A stretch of DNA of 5,761 nucleotides from Candidatus Nanohalarchaeota archaeon (GCA_030594795.1 JAUVEK010000088.1:1-5761), one strand, 5' to 3'. Numbered from the stretch's first letter, positions 1-5,353 are shown. Program-made: numbers and translations. Notes: a model not told the origin generated them from the sequence alone.

Positions 1-928
1 TTACTTCTACTGTTGCCCCTTCAATAGGATATCCTGTCTTTCTGTCTGTGACTTTGCCTGTCAGCTGCGCAAATTCCTGATCCTTTGTACATCGTTTGTT
101 TATTGCGCATATACCTGAGAGGCAGTCGCCGTTATTTTTGCATGGCTGGCCCAACATGAGTTTCTTTGGTATCATGCCTGCGCATTTGTATTCATCGTCT
201 GCGCTCTTGGCGCAGTTGACTGTTTTGCACTCGCAGTCAGTTATGCACTCTGCGCCCGCTTCTTTGTCGTATGTGCAATACCCTGGCTGGCAGGTTGCGT
301 TTGCCTGTCCCGGGCCCTTTATACAGTTTCCTGTTTCGCAGTCATTTGTCGTGTAATGGTATATGCACTCTATGTCCGGTTCTTCTCCATAAGTTATTGT
401 TTTGTCCTCGCTTCCCTCGTCGCAGAACATCTCGTGCTGCAATTTGTCGGTTGTGATATCATATCCGATGTTGGCAGTAAGGATTGCCTTGTGGTACTGG
501 TCAAACACATCGCTTCCGGGTATGCTGTTCGCGTTTACCTGGACAATCATTTCAAAGTCTGCGTCCATTGCTCTTGGGGTGATTGGCTGATAGTTGCTGA
601 ATGTCCACCTGTTATTGCTGTCGAGGTCTTTTATGTCTATCCTGTATTTTGAGTTGCCCATATTCATGCAGGAAAGTGGTGGTGTTTCTGACTCCTCATC
701 GAGCCTTTTCGCGTCCATGATGTATTTTCTCATTTCCACCCGGCTTTTGTAGTCATTGTTCAGGCAGGGAGCTGCAAGGATGTTGTTGAATAGCGCGATT
801 TTTGTGCTTTTCACAGAGAGCATAGCAGATACCTGCCGCTCATCATCCGAGCTTTTGTATGCAAATATGAAAAAGACAGCTAAGAGTGTCAATACAAATG
901 CTACGAAAACTAGTTTAGTGATCTCCAT
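1..928 (-). CDS. Membrane-anchored Cys-rich surface protein with start of a carboxypeptidase-regulatory-like domain (3' partial)
   Basis: The reading frame is open from an ATG at 928 to the window edge (309 codons), so the C-terminus is missing. Residues 4-24 form a hydrophobic helix after a very short N-terminus, predicting a membrane anchor with the rest outside. Residues 30-165 are probably a globular domain with Cys55 and Cys87. Residues 169-280 hold 15 cysteines, ending in CKNNGDCLSGICAINKRC (263-280), a C-x5-C-x4-C-x5-C pattern common in small disulfide-rich modules. From residue 289 the text LTGKVTDRKTGYPIEGATVE matches the opening of carboxypeptidase-regulatory-like beta-sandwich domains (G-x-V-x-D...G-x-P-I-x-G-A), usually found in extracellular proteins as adhesion or spacer modules. 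The start is supported by CGTGAT ending 5 nt before the ATG. It lies 19 nt after the 156-aa gene and is the last visible gene of the leftward operon. Function is unknown; a surface-exposed or adhesive role is inferred. Confidence 0.85.
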   Translation of the reverse strand, partial: MEITKLVFVAFVLTLLAVFFIFAYKSSDDERQVSAMLSVKSTKIALFNNILAAPCLNNDYKSRVEMRKYIMDAKRLDEESETPPLSCMNMGNSKYRIDIKDLDSNNRWTFSNYQPITPRAMDADFEMIVQVNANSIPGSDVFDQYHKAILTANIGYDITTDKLQHEMFCDEGSEDKTITYGEEPDIECIYHYTTNDCETGNCIKGPGQANATCQPGYCTYDKEAGAECITDCECKTVNCAKSADDEYKCAGMIPKKLMLGQPCKNNGDCLSGICAINKRCTKDQEFAQLTGKVTDRKTGYPIEGATVEV

Positions 929-933
929 GGAAT

Positions 934-939
934 ATCACG
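934..939 (-). promoter_or_regulatory. Shine-Dalgarno-like CGTGAT
   Basis: On the minus strand CGTGAT sits 5 nt before the ATG at 928. It matches five of six bases of the archaeal consensus GGTGAT and decides this start. Confidence 0.6.
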
Positions 940-947
940 AGGATATT

Positions 948-1418
948 TTATTTAATGTATTTGCATGGGCTTTTGTCTATTATGCAGCAGTCTTGACCCT
1001 CGTTGCATATTGTTATCTGCGGTTCGCAGTTGACTATTTTTTTTGAGATGCATATTCTGTCCACACCTTCTGTGATTCTGTTTTCAATTATGTTTTCCCT
1101 GTAGTGCCTGACTGCAAATGTGTGCTCTGTTTTCAGTTCATCTCTTATAGTGTGTGTTTTCCCGACATAGGTCAGCCGGATATGCGTTTCGTCAAGGTCA
1201 TATAAAAAGTTTTTCTTGAGGTCGAAGTGCCTTACTCCCTGCTCCATTGATGCCACGTTTATGAGTATGCTTGATATAGCACGCGTTGTCTGGTTTGTTA
1301 TTATCCCTATTTCCTGATCTGTTAGTTTTGTTGCTGCTTGGGTGCCTGCTACAAATATCATTGCGGATACTAAGAGTGAGCCAATAATAAGTATCATATT
1401 TTCCATTGCCACGTTCAT
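948..1418 (-). CDS. Small membrane-anchored protein with Cys-rich C-terminal tail (156 aa)
   Basis: Residues 5-25 form one hydrophobic helix and the rest is predicted outside the cell. The middle (30-118) is mixed alpha/beta in character. The C-terminus carries six cysteines (123, 131, 138, 144, 145, 152), including an adjacent pair, which suggests disulfides or metal binding. No family is recognised. The ATG at 1418 is the first canonical start in the frame; AGTGCA lies 3 nt upstream and GGAAG a little further, so the ribosome site is weak. A second ATG at codon 5 has no better site. Oddly, the ten in-frame codons between the preceding stop and this ATG would add VRQQVRKSAT, a basic stretch resembling a prepilin leader, but they offer no standard start. 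It lies 25 nt after the 72-aa gene and 19 nt before the Cys-rich partial gene, so it is probably cotranscribed. Confidence 0.8.
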   Translation of the reverse strand: MNVAMENMILIIGSLLVSAMIFVAGTQAATKLTDQEIGIITNQTTRAISSILINVASMEQGVRHFDLKKNFLYDLDETHIRLTYVGKTHTIRDELKTEHTFAVRHYRENIIENRITEGVDRICISKKIVNCEPQITICNEGQDCCIIDKSPCKYIK

Positions 1419-1443
1419 AGTTGCACTCTTCCTGACTTGTTGT

Positions 1444-1662
1444 CTAACCTATAATTCCTTTTGCTCCTGCTAATAATTTCATTGGCAGTGTCAAAGCTTT
1501 GACGAACTGCGGAAGGCTGAGATTCAATACCCTAAATAGTACTGCGATGGCAAAAAGCCCTATTACCATGAAAGCAATTATCATAAGCATCATCTGTACC
1601 TGACTGCTGCCTAATCGTTTTGTTCTGTTTCTTTTGCATGGTATTATTATATTTTCTGGCAT
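1444..1662 (-). CDS. Mini membrane protein with prepilin-like basic leader (72 aa)
   Basis: I chose the ATG at 1662, although the frame opens further upstream at 1725, because AAGGTGGG precedes it with 5-nt spacing and a longer version would lie wholly inside the preceding gene. The product has a basic N-terminus with the motif CKRNRTKRLGSS (residues 9-20), a hydrophobic helix at about 24-45, then a short amphipathic tail. The basic run ending in Gly just before the helix resembles archaeal class III signal peptides, with possible cleavage after Gly18; this is inferred from pattern only. It overlaps the 3' end of the large ectodomain gene by 16 nt, which predicts translational coupling and similar expression. 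It has no soluble domain, so it may be a scaffold or mini-pilin-like subunit. No family is recognised. Confidence 0.8.
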   Translation of the reverse strand: MPENIIIPCKRNRTKRLGSSQVQMMLMIIAFMVIGLFAIAVLFRVLNLSLPQFVKALTLPMKLLAGAKGIIG

Positions 1663-3608
1663 TTCATCCCACCTTCTATTGCGTCGGTCGCCCATTCGCA
1701 TATCTTCTCGCACTCTGATTCGCACTCCGCTTCATTATCGTAATTGCATGTTTTGCAATTTTTATCATAAACTTTTATCTCATTTGTTGCTTTGTTGTTT
1801 TTTTCTCTTGCACCCTCAGCTATTAGCGGGACAAGCATAGTGTCCGGATTGCCTATCATGGCAGTCAGCGTGTATTCTCCCTTCACAAACCTGTGATTTC
1901 GATCAGTCAACTCTCCTGGCAGATAGTCTATTTTGATTTCCTTGTTCATGTGTTCCGCCTTGATCTTGTATACCGGGATAAATATACCCTCGTCCCATAC
2001 ATCCTTTACACCTGGTAAATCCTTTAATGGCTTGTCTCCACCATCTAGCGTATACAATACCTTGTCATCCGCATCTCTTACCTCAAAGGGCTTGCCTTCG
2101 TCATCCAGCACTCTTAACATCTCGAATGTCGTACTAGATGTAGATGTGAGTTGGTTTAACTTCAAGTTGTACTGTATACTTTTGTCTCCGATGTTTTCGA
2201 CTGTTTGCCTAATTGCATACCCCGATGAGGAATCTCCCTCGAATAGTGGCTCACCGCAGACATCACCCTTGCAAGTCACGGGTTTTAATACTAAAAGGTC
2301 AACATAACTGCATTTGCTTGGTTTATCTTCTTTAAAGCATGTATTTGCATATCTTTCGTTAGATCCTGCGGGGCAGTTGTCGGGTAGACCAGGTGTAAAT
2401 GTATCTCCCCTCATGCATCCGTCCCTGCATACATGTTCTTCTTTGTAGAAGCACAGACCGTCAGGTGTAAGTGTTGCTCCTGCTGCCTCGTCTTTCTCGA
2501 ACGGACCGTCCTGCAATATGTGCACGCTCCCGGTGCTATCTTTGTAGCAATGGTATGGAAGTGTGTTCTGGCACGATACATCTACTCCCTTGTCGACGTT
2601 TGCGGTACATATTACCTTGTCATGAAGTTTTATCTGAAAGCGTATTTCTTCCAGTGTATCTTTGACCGGCCGCATTCTGAAGTAATAGTAGGGATTATCA
2701 GGATCTGACTTGTCGCGCAGAAGCCCATTCTCGATATTAAGGTCGGTAGGTCCTGCTAATCCATTTACGAGTATTACGTCCGCTTCCATTTTGCCAACAT
2801 CAGGGTGCACTATCTCTTTTTTGAATTTTACTTTTGTCCTTCTCAACTGGTCCGGAGGGGTGCTGGCCTGCTGGTTGAAACTGATTCCATCAGGGAAACT
2901 TGCCCAGTCAAGGCATACCAGTTCTCTTTCAAATTCCTTGAGGTTTAGTTTGGGGTCTGGTCCCTCGGCATCTTTTGACTCGAATGTGAATACATATTTG
3001 GTGCCTGCTTTGAATTGGGCTACTCCGGTTTTGGACGTACAAGGCAGTTTGATTTTTGCTTCCAGTCTTCCATTTTCGTCTTTTATGTCGCCGCATTTCT
3101 CGTCGATTTCGTCACCACATATCCACAGAATGCCGGTGTCTGGATTGCCTAAATTATGCCCCTGTTCCAATTTAAGTTTCTCGCTTGCGCCTTCTTGTGC
3201 GATTTTTGCTCCAAACTCACTTAAGGACTTTATATCTTCATGGAAGGTTACTTTCATTGTTGAGCATGGCATGAAGTCGCCGCTAAGGCTGTAGCTTTTC
3301 GTTTTTATATGCCCCACAGTGCCTCCTTGCGGGTCTTCCGGGTCTCCTGACATGCTCCTGAATGCTTCGTCCTTTAACTCAAATATTTCAGCACATGTCA
3401 GATCTGTGCCTTCCGGGGATTCATCACAATCATACCTGTCGAGCTTATGCGCACATAAATCATTGCATTCTAACCAGTAGTACGTATCTTTGAATGATAC
3501 GAGCTGCTCGGGTACGGTCTTTTTTGTCTTGTCTGATGCCCCCACAGTAAAGATAGCAGCTGCCGCCAGTACAAACACGGCAATCACCAGAAGTATTGTC
3601 AGCCCCAC
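1647..3608 (-). CDS. Large Cys-rich membrane-anchored ectodomain protein (653 aa from GTG; probably longer at the N-terminus)
   Basis: This is the largest gene here. From the GTG at 3608 the product starts directly in a hydrophobic helix (residues 2-22), followed by about 630 residues predicted to be extracellular. I count 26 cysteines, clustered at 48-72, 334-354, 386-451 and 618-650, the last including CKTC and C-x3-C-x3-C spacings. Between clusters, alternating hydrophobic segments (for example 255-282, 320-336, 470-500 and 540-590) look like beta-sandwich domains, but I recognise no family. The frame stays open upstream to the TAG at 3699-3701, and those codons encode the basic stretch CKIKSAKPASKGTEQAV just before the helix, a class III prepilin-like leader with likely cleavage after Lys-Gly. 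A strong AGGTGAT lies 3 nt before an ATA codon at 3660-3662, so the real protein may be about 671 aa with a non-AUG start. It overlaps the 72-aa gene at its 3' end. A major surface or pilus-associated subunit is inferred; enzymatic activity is not evident. Confidence 0.88.
   Translation of the reverse strand: MGLTILLVIAVFVLAAAAIFTVGASDKTKKTVPEQLVSFKDTYYWLECNDLCAHKLDRYDCDESPEGTDLTCAEIFELKDEAFRSMSGDPEDPQGGTVGHIKTKSYSLSGDFMPCSTMKVTFHEDIKSLSEFGAKIAQEGASEKLKLEQGHNLGNPDTGILWICGDEIDEKCGDIKDENGRLEAKIKLPCTSKTGVAQFKAGTKYVFTFESKDAEGPDPKLNLKEFERELVCLDWASFPDGISFNQQASTPPDQLRRTKVKFKKEIVHPDVGKMEADVILVNGLAGPTDLNIENGLLRDKSDPDNPYYYFRMRPVKDTLEEIRFQIKLHDKVICTANVDKGVDVSCQNTLPYHCYKDSTGSVHILQDGPFEKDEAAGATLTPDGLCFYKEEHVCRDGCMRGDTFTPGLPDNCPAGSNERYANTCFKEDKPSKCSYVDLLVLKPVTCKGDVCGEPLFEGDSSSGYAIRQTVENIGDKSIQYNLKLNQLTSTSSTTFEMLRVLDDEGKPFEVRDADDKVLYTLDGGDKPLKDLPGVKDVWDEGIFIPVYKIKAEHMNKEIKIDYLPGELTDRNHRFVKGEYTLTAMIGNPDTMLVPLIAEGAREKNNKATNEIKVYDKNCKTCNYDNEAECESECEKICEWATDAIEGGMKCQKI
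1668..1675 (-). promoter_or_regulatory. Shine-Dalgarno AAGGTGGG inside the preceding gene
   Basis: This site lies in the last codons of the large ectodomain gene and is spaced 5 nt from the ATG at 1662. It decides the start of the 72-aa gene and supports coupled translation. Confidence 0.6.
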
Positions 3609-3659
3609 AGCCTGTTCGGTTCCTTTTGATGCCGGCTTTGCTGATTTTATTTTGCAGTC

Positions 3660-3672
3660 TATAGTATCACCT
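3660..3672 (-). promoter_or_regulatory. Strong Shine-Dalgarno AGGTGAT followed by an ATA codon: candidate upstream start of the large gene
   Basis: On the minus strand AGGTGAT is followed after ACT by ATA, in frame with the large ectodomain gene. The 18 codons from this ATA to the GTG at 3608 encode a basic leader that joins the membrane helix naturally. The same 3-nt spacing occurs before the ATG at 4421. No ATG, GTG or TTG lies in frame between the preceding stop and 3608, so the true start is either a rare AUA codon, a base altered from ATG, or the downstream GTG. Confidence 0.5.
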
Positions 3673-3698
3673 ATATGGTTCCCGGTCGGCGGTTGCCT

Positions 3699-3980
3699 CT
3701 ATGAGCAATCTATTCCGACTTCAGTGCACCCTTTACCTACCTCATCATCTGCACCATTGTCCCAGTTGTCGCATGTACCGTGGGCCCTCTGGCATGCTTC
3801 GCATGCGCGCGTGCACATTTCGATTTTCAATGTATTTCCGCCCTCGTTCATAGGGCCTTCTATGCTTTCCTGCGTCTCACTGACTGTCCTGTTCATCATG
3901 ACTGCAAGAATCAGGGCTGCAATGAGAGATACTATTATTGTCGCTATTATCCATGTACTCTGCGCCATTGCCTTTTTCAT
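3699..3980 (-). CDS. Small membrane-anchored protein with six-cysteine domain (93 aa)
   Basis: The ATG at 3980 follows AAGGTGA with 5-nt spacing after GGTGAA, the best ribosome site in the window. A basic start (MKKAMA) leads into a hydrophobic helix at about residues 9-29; Ala6-Gln7 would be a plausible prepilin-type cut because Gln is common at +1 in archaeal pilins, but this is inference. The outer part (31-93) is acidic and has cysteines at 56, 60, 63, 70, 85 and 92, with C-x3-C-x2-C-x6-C spacing, suggesting a small disulfide-linked or metal-binding module. It lies 17 nt after the 58-aa gene and directly before the large ectodomain gene, in the same frame and separated from it by a TAG stop. 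No known family is recognised. Confidence 0.85.
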   Translation of the reverse strand: MKKAMAQSTWIIATIIVSLIAALILAVMMNRTVSETQESIEGPMNEGGNTLKIEMCTRACEACQRAHGTCDNWDNGADDEVGKGCTEVGIDCS

Positions 3981-3985
3981 ATGCG

Positions 3986-3993
3986 TTCACCTT
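3986..3993 (-). promoter_or_regulatory. Shine-Dalgarno AAAGGTGA
   Basis: This near-consensus archaeal ribosome site lies in the 17-nt gap after the 58-aa gene and sets the start of the 93-aa gene. Confidence 0.7.
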
Positions 3994-3997
3994 TTAA

Positions 3998-4174
3998 TTA
4001 CGGCTCTATTGCCGGGAATTTGAGGACACCGCTTATCAATTCTTTTACGCTGTCGCCAAGGAATATGTATAACACTGCTATGATTACGAGTACGATTACC
4101 CCGAGAACCAAAATCATTGTCTCGCTGATTGCAAGGGAGCCGATTTTTTTTGTTCTTTGCAATGGTTTTTTCAT
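3998..4174 (-). CDS. Mini membrane protein with prepilin-like leader (58 aa), first gene of the leftward operon
   Basis: The frame runs from the ATG at 4174 to a TAA at 3998-4000. The product begins MKKPLQRTKKIGSLAISE, a basic leader ending in Gly12, followed by a strongly hydrophobic helix at about 20-39 and a short amphipathic tail ending in FPAIEP. Cleavage after Gly12 would leave a Glu at +6, close to the +5 Glu of type IV pilins. GATGAT lies 5 nt before the ATG and matches five of six bases of the archaeal ribosome site. The next gene follows after 17 nt with its own strong ribosome site. The competing 66-residue frame over the same bases has no membrane helix and is a charged, shadow-like sequence. 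The role is unknown; a scaffold or pilin-like subunit is inferred. It resembles the 69-aa protein on the other side of the divergent promoter in size and layout. Confidence 0.8.
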   Translation of the reverse strand: MKKPLQRTKKIGSLAISETMILVLGVIVLVIIAVLYIFLGDSVKELISGVLKFPAIEP

Positions 4175-4179
4175 AGTGT

Positions 4180-4185
4180 ATCATC
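4180..4185 (-). promoter_or_regulatory. Shine-Dalgarno-like GATGAT
   Basis: This minus-strand site is 5 nt before the ATG at 4174. It implies that the leftward transcript has a leader, unlike the rightward leaderless transcripts. Confidence 0.5.
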
Positions 4186-4186
4186 A

Positions 4187-4197
4187 AAATATATTTA
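4187..4197 (-). promoter_or_regulatory. TATA-like box TAAATATATTT, role uncertain
   Basis: On the minus strand TAAATATA is preceded by the purine-rich GGAAACC, which could be a BRE element. Its first base is only 23 nt before the ATG at 4174, so a normal archaeal start site would fall inside the 58-aa gene. It is therefore either unused, used with unusual spacing, or part of a regulatory palindrome (AAATATATTT at 4187-4196). Confidence 0.3.
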
Positions 4198-4247
4198 GGT
4201 TTCCGGTATTTACAGATATTATGGACTGTGTGAAATACAAAGCAATA

Positions 4248-4259
4248 TTTATATATAAG
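4248..4259 (+). promoter_or_regulatory. TATA box TTTATATATAAG of the rightward unit, possibly bidirectional
   Basis: The box begins 31 nt before the ATG at 4279, so transcription should start at or next to that ATG (leaderless). Its core TTATATATAA (4249-4258) is a perfect palindrome. On the minus strand it would place a start near 4226, giving the leftward operon a leader of about 50 nt that contains the GATGAT ribosome site. The rightward role is well supported by geometry; the leftward role is inference. Confidence 0.7.
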
Positions 4260-4278
4260 CAGGGATATATATAGTTTT

Positions 4279-4416
4279 ATGTCTGGAATTGTACAGGGCT
4301 GGCGGCGGAAAGGTATTATAGATTATTCTGAGATACTTATTTATGTTTTGCTTGGATTGCTTGGTGTTTCTATGTTTATTTTACTGGCCAAGTATATTCT
4401 TGGCTTTGGAGAGTGA
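4279..4416 (+). CDS. Mini membrane protein with prepilin-like leader (45 aa)
   Basis: The frame runs from the ATG at 4279 to a TGA at 4414-4416. The product begins MSGIVQGWRRKGIIDYSE, with RRKG as a class III-type cleavage motif and a Glu at +6 after Gly12, then a hydrophobic helix at about 19-37 and a very short tail. The start is fixed by a TATA box 31 nt upstream and the absence of a ribosome site, implying leaderless translation. The next gene begins 4 nt after the stop, and its ribosome site spans this stop codon, so the two are translationally coupled. At 45 aa it is easily missed by gene callers, but promoter geometry, coupling and membrane helix together support it. Function is unknown. 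Confidence 0.78.
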   Translation: MSGIVQGWRRKGIIDYSEILIYVLLGLLGVSMFILLAKYILGFGE

Positions 4417-4417
4417 T
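4408..4417 (+). promoter_or_regulatory. Shine-Dalgarno GGAGAGTGAT spanning the stop of the 45-aa gene
   Basis: AGTGAT ends 3 nt before the ATG at 4421 and includes the preceding TGA. It decides the start of the 69-aa gene over an in-frame ATG at 4343 that lies inside the previous gene. Confidence 0.65.
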
Positions 4418-4420
4418 GTC

Positions 4421-4630
4421 ATGATTGGTGCTATTATGCGGGGGCGCAGGTCAAAGGGGATAGACAGCGGTATGTTTGCTCTGGTTTTAAGTTTAATTAT
4501 CTCAGTTGTGATAATTGGTCTTCTTTTTATATTTTTCCCGGGTATGTTCACAAAATTAGTAGATGACGTGCTTGGCGGGCTCTTCAGGTCATTGCTTTCG
4601 GGTCTTGGTCCTCTCAATCCTTTTGAATAA
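4421..4630 (+). CDS. Mini membrane protein with prepilin-like leader (69 aa)
   Basis: The start at 4421 is chosen because of the ribosome site just upstream. The N-terminus MIGAIMRGRRSKG is basic and ends in Lys-Gly, a class III-type cleavage motif; a hydrophobic helix follows at about 18-39. The tail (40-69) is an amphipathic, Gly/Leu-rich segment ending PLNPFE, with no cysteines and no soluble domain. It is cotranscribed with the 45-aa gene and followed by a stem-loop at 4631-4661. Helix and tail loosely resemble the 58-aa protein across the divergent promoter (VIIGLLFIFFPGMFTKLVDD here against VIIAVLYIFLGDSVKELISG there), hinting at common ancestry or the same structural role. No family is recognised; a pilin-like or scaffold role is inferred. 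Confidence 0.82.
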   Translation: MIGAIMRGRRSKGIDSGMFALVLSLIISVVIIGLLFIFFPGMFTKLVDDVLGGLFRSLLSGLGPLNPFE

Positions 4631-4661
4631 CAGCCGAAAGCCGCTCTTTGGCGGCTGGCTG
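4631..4661 (+). terminator. Stem-loop after the 69-aa gene, possible transcript end
   Basis: CAGCC (4631-4635) pairs with GGCTG (4657-4661), and AGCCGC (4639-4644) pairs with GCGGCT (4651-4656), with a GAA bulge and a 6-nt loop. The structure starts immediately after the TAA stop. No T-run follows, and T-runs are the usual archaeal termination signal, so it may be a processing or stability element instead. Confidence 0.45.
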
Positions 4662-4668
4662 CGTCAAC

Positions 4669-4680
4669 AAATATTTAAGG
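4669..4680 (+). promoter_or_regulatory. TATA box AAATATTTAAGG of the 192-aa gene
   Basis: The core ATATTTAA starts 31 nt before the ATG at 4702, the same geometry as the other two rightward promoters. It supports a separate leaderless transcript. Confidence 0.65.
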
Positions 4681-4701
4681 TATTGAATGCTATGTTTTTG
4701 T

Positions 4702-5280
4702 ATGAGTGGTGATGCAGGACACAGGGGCATGTTAAGTGTAAGCATGTGGTTCATAATAAGTGTTGTTGCCAGCCTGGTCTTTACACTTATTGTCCTACAT
4801 ATTTATGGAGGTACTTTAAGAGAGAAACTTGATGTTTTCGGGAGGGGTCTTATTGATACTGGAACAGATATGTCTTTTGAGAAAAAATGCGTGGAGTTAG
4901 ACCCCGGCAAGCATTACTATTTCTCGCGCGGCACACCATACGATTTTAACGATGTTGACCTTGGGGATATTGAGGTAAAGAATATCAGGCATTTCGGGCT
5001 GCTTATGAAATGCCAACGTGACAGCAATTTTATAGCAGCTCACATTAAGGAATGGAGGGTTTCGTGCTCGGGCGAGGGTACGCCGTTTTTTGATGAAAAA
5101 GCGGAGATCAATGTCATGTGCGGATTTTTTAAGGGTGCTGCAATACAGTTTCTTGACAATGCAGGACATGAGACTGAGATTGAATGCTATCACAAGGTTG
5201 ATGTGCATATTGAGATAGAGGATGAGTTTCTTGCAGGCATGTGGGCGAAGCCGTACCTGTGCTATGTTGCAGACAGGTGA
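4702..5280 (+). CDS. Membrane-anchored six-cysteine ectodomain protein (192 aa)
   Basis: An ATG also occurs 15 nt upstream at 4687, but the TATA spacing and the MSG N-terminus shared with the 45-aa protein favour 4702 and a leaderless transcript. The sequence MSGDAGHRGMLSVSMW has a short Arg-Gly leader before a hydrophobic helix at about 11-35, compatible with class III processing after Gly9, though weakly basic. Residues 38-192 form a predicted extracellular domain with evenly spread cysteines at 63, 104, 122, 140, 162 and 187 and alternating polar/hydrophobic strands near 160-175, so a beta-rich disulfide-bonded fold is likely. No known family is recognised. It stands alone between two promoters. 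Its layout (leader, helix, Cys-containing ectodomain) parallels that of the minus-strand proteins, suggesting participation in the same surface structure. Confidence 0.85.
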   Translation: MSGDAGHRGMLSVSMWFIISVVASLVFTLIVLHIYGGTLREKLDVFGRGLIDTGTDMSFEKKCVELDPGKHYYFSRGTPYDFNDVDLGDIEVKNIRHFGLLMKCQRDSNFIAAHIKEWRVSCSGEGTPFFDEKAEINVMCGFFKGAAIQFLDNAGHETEIECYHKVDVHIEIEDEFLAGMWAKPYLCYVADR

Positions 5281-5294
5281 AATACCGGTTTGTG

Positions 5295-5315
5295 GTTTTG
5301 CTGGTGAAGCAGAAC
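5295..5315 (+). terminator. Stem-loop after the 192-aa gene, possible transcript end or operator
   Basis: GTTTTGCT (5295-5302) pairs with AGCAGAAC (5308-5315) through 8 bp including one G-U pair, with loop GGTGA. It lies 14 nt after the stop and 7 nt before the next TATA box. No T-run follows. Confidence 0.4.
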
Positions 5316-5322
5316 AGGTAAA

Positions 5323-5331
5323 TTATATATA
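5323..5331 (+). promoter_or_regulatory. TATA box TTATATATA of the last rightward gene
   Basis: The box begins 31 nt before the ATG at 5354, matching the two other rightward leaderless promoters. Confidence 0.7.
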
Positions 5332-5353
5332 CATCTAAATTTATAGTTTCTTT

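Noticed and set aside
96..1046. Several plus-strand open frames across the left end of the window.
   Set aside because: They oppose the Cys-rich partial gene and the 156-aa gene, lack start signals, and have shadow-like composition.
1663..1725. Upstream extension of the 72-aa protein beginning MRIRVRED.
   Set aside because: It overlaps the large gene completely and lacks a ribosome site, whereas AAGGTGGG precedes the ATG at 1662.
2710..3294. Plus-strand open frame of 194 codons.
   Set aside because: It is antisense to the large ectodomain gene, rich in Ser and Pro as expected of a shadow frame, and has no initiation signal.
3699..3701. TAG stop of the 93-aa gene lies in the same frame as the large ectodomain gene, suggesting readthrough (for example as pyrrolysine) to a fusion.
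   Set aside because: A strong AGGTGAT site lies between them, and a second membrane helix follows as in a separate gene. TAG also ends the 72-aa gene, so it appears to be an ordinary stop here.
3490..4023. Long plus-strand open frame (177 codons) opposite the 93-aa and large genes.
   Set aside because: It spans two well-supported minus-strand genes, has no promoter or ribosome site, and its composition is that of an antisense shadow.
3987..4187. Minus-strand frame of 66 codons over the first leftward gene.
   Set aside because: It encodes a charged sequence with no helix and no ribosome site. The frame one base away gives a prepilin-like leader and clean membrane helix with GATGAT upstream.
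4343..4420. Upstream extension of the 69-aa protein beginning MFCLDCLVF.
   Set aside because: It lies inside the 45-aa gene in another frame and lacks a ribosome site; the ATG at 4421 has one.
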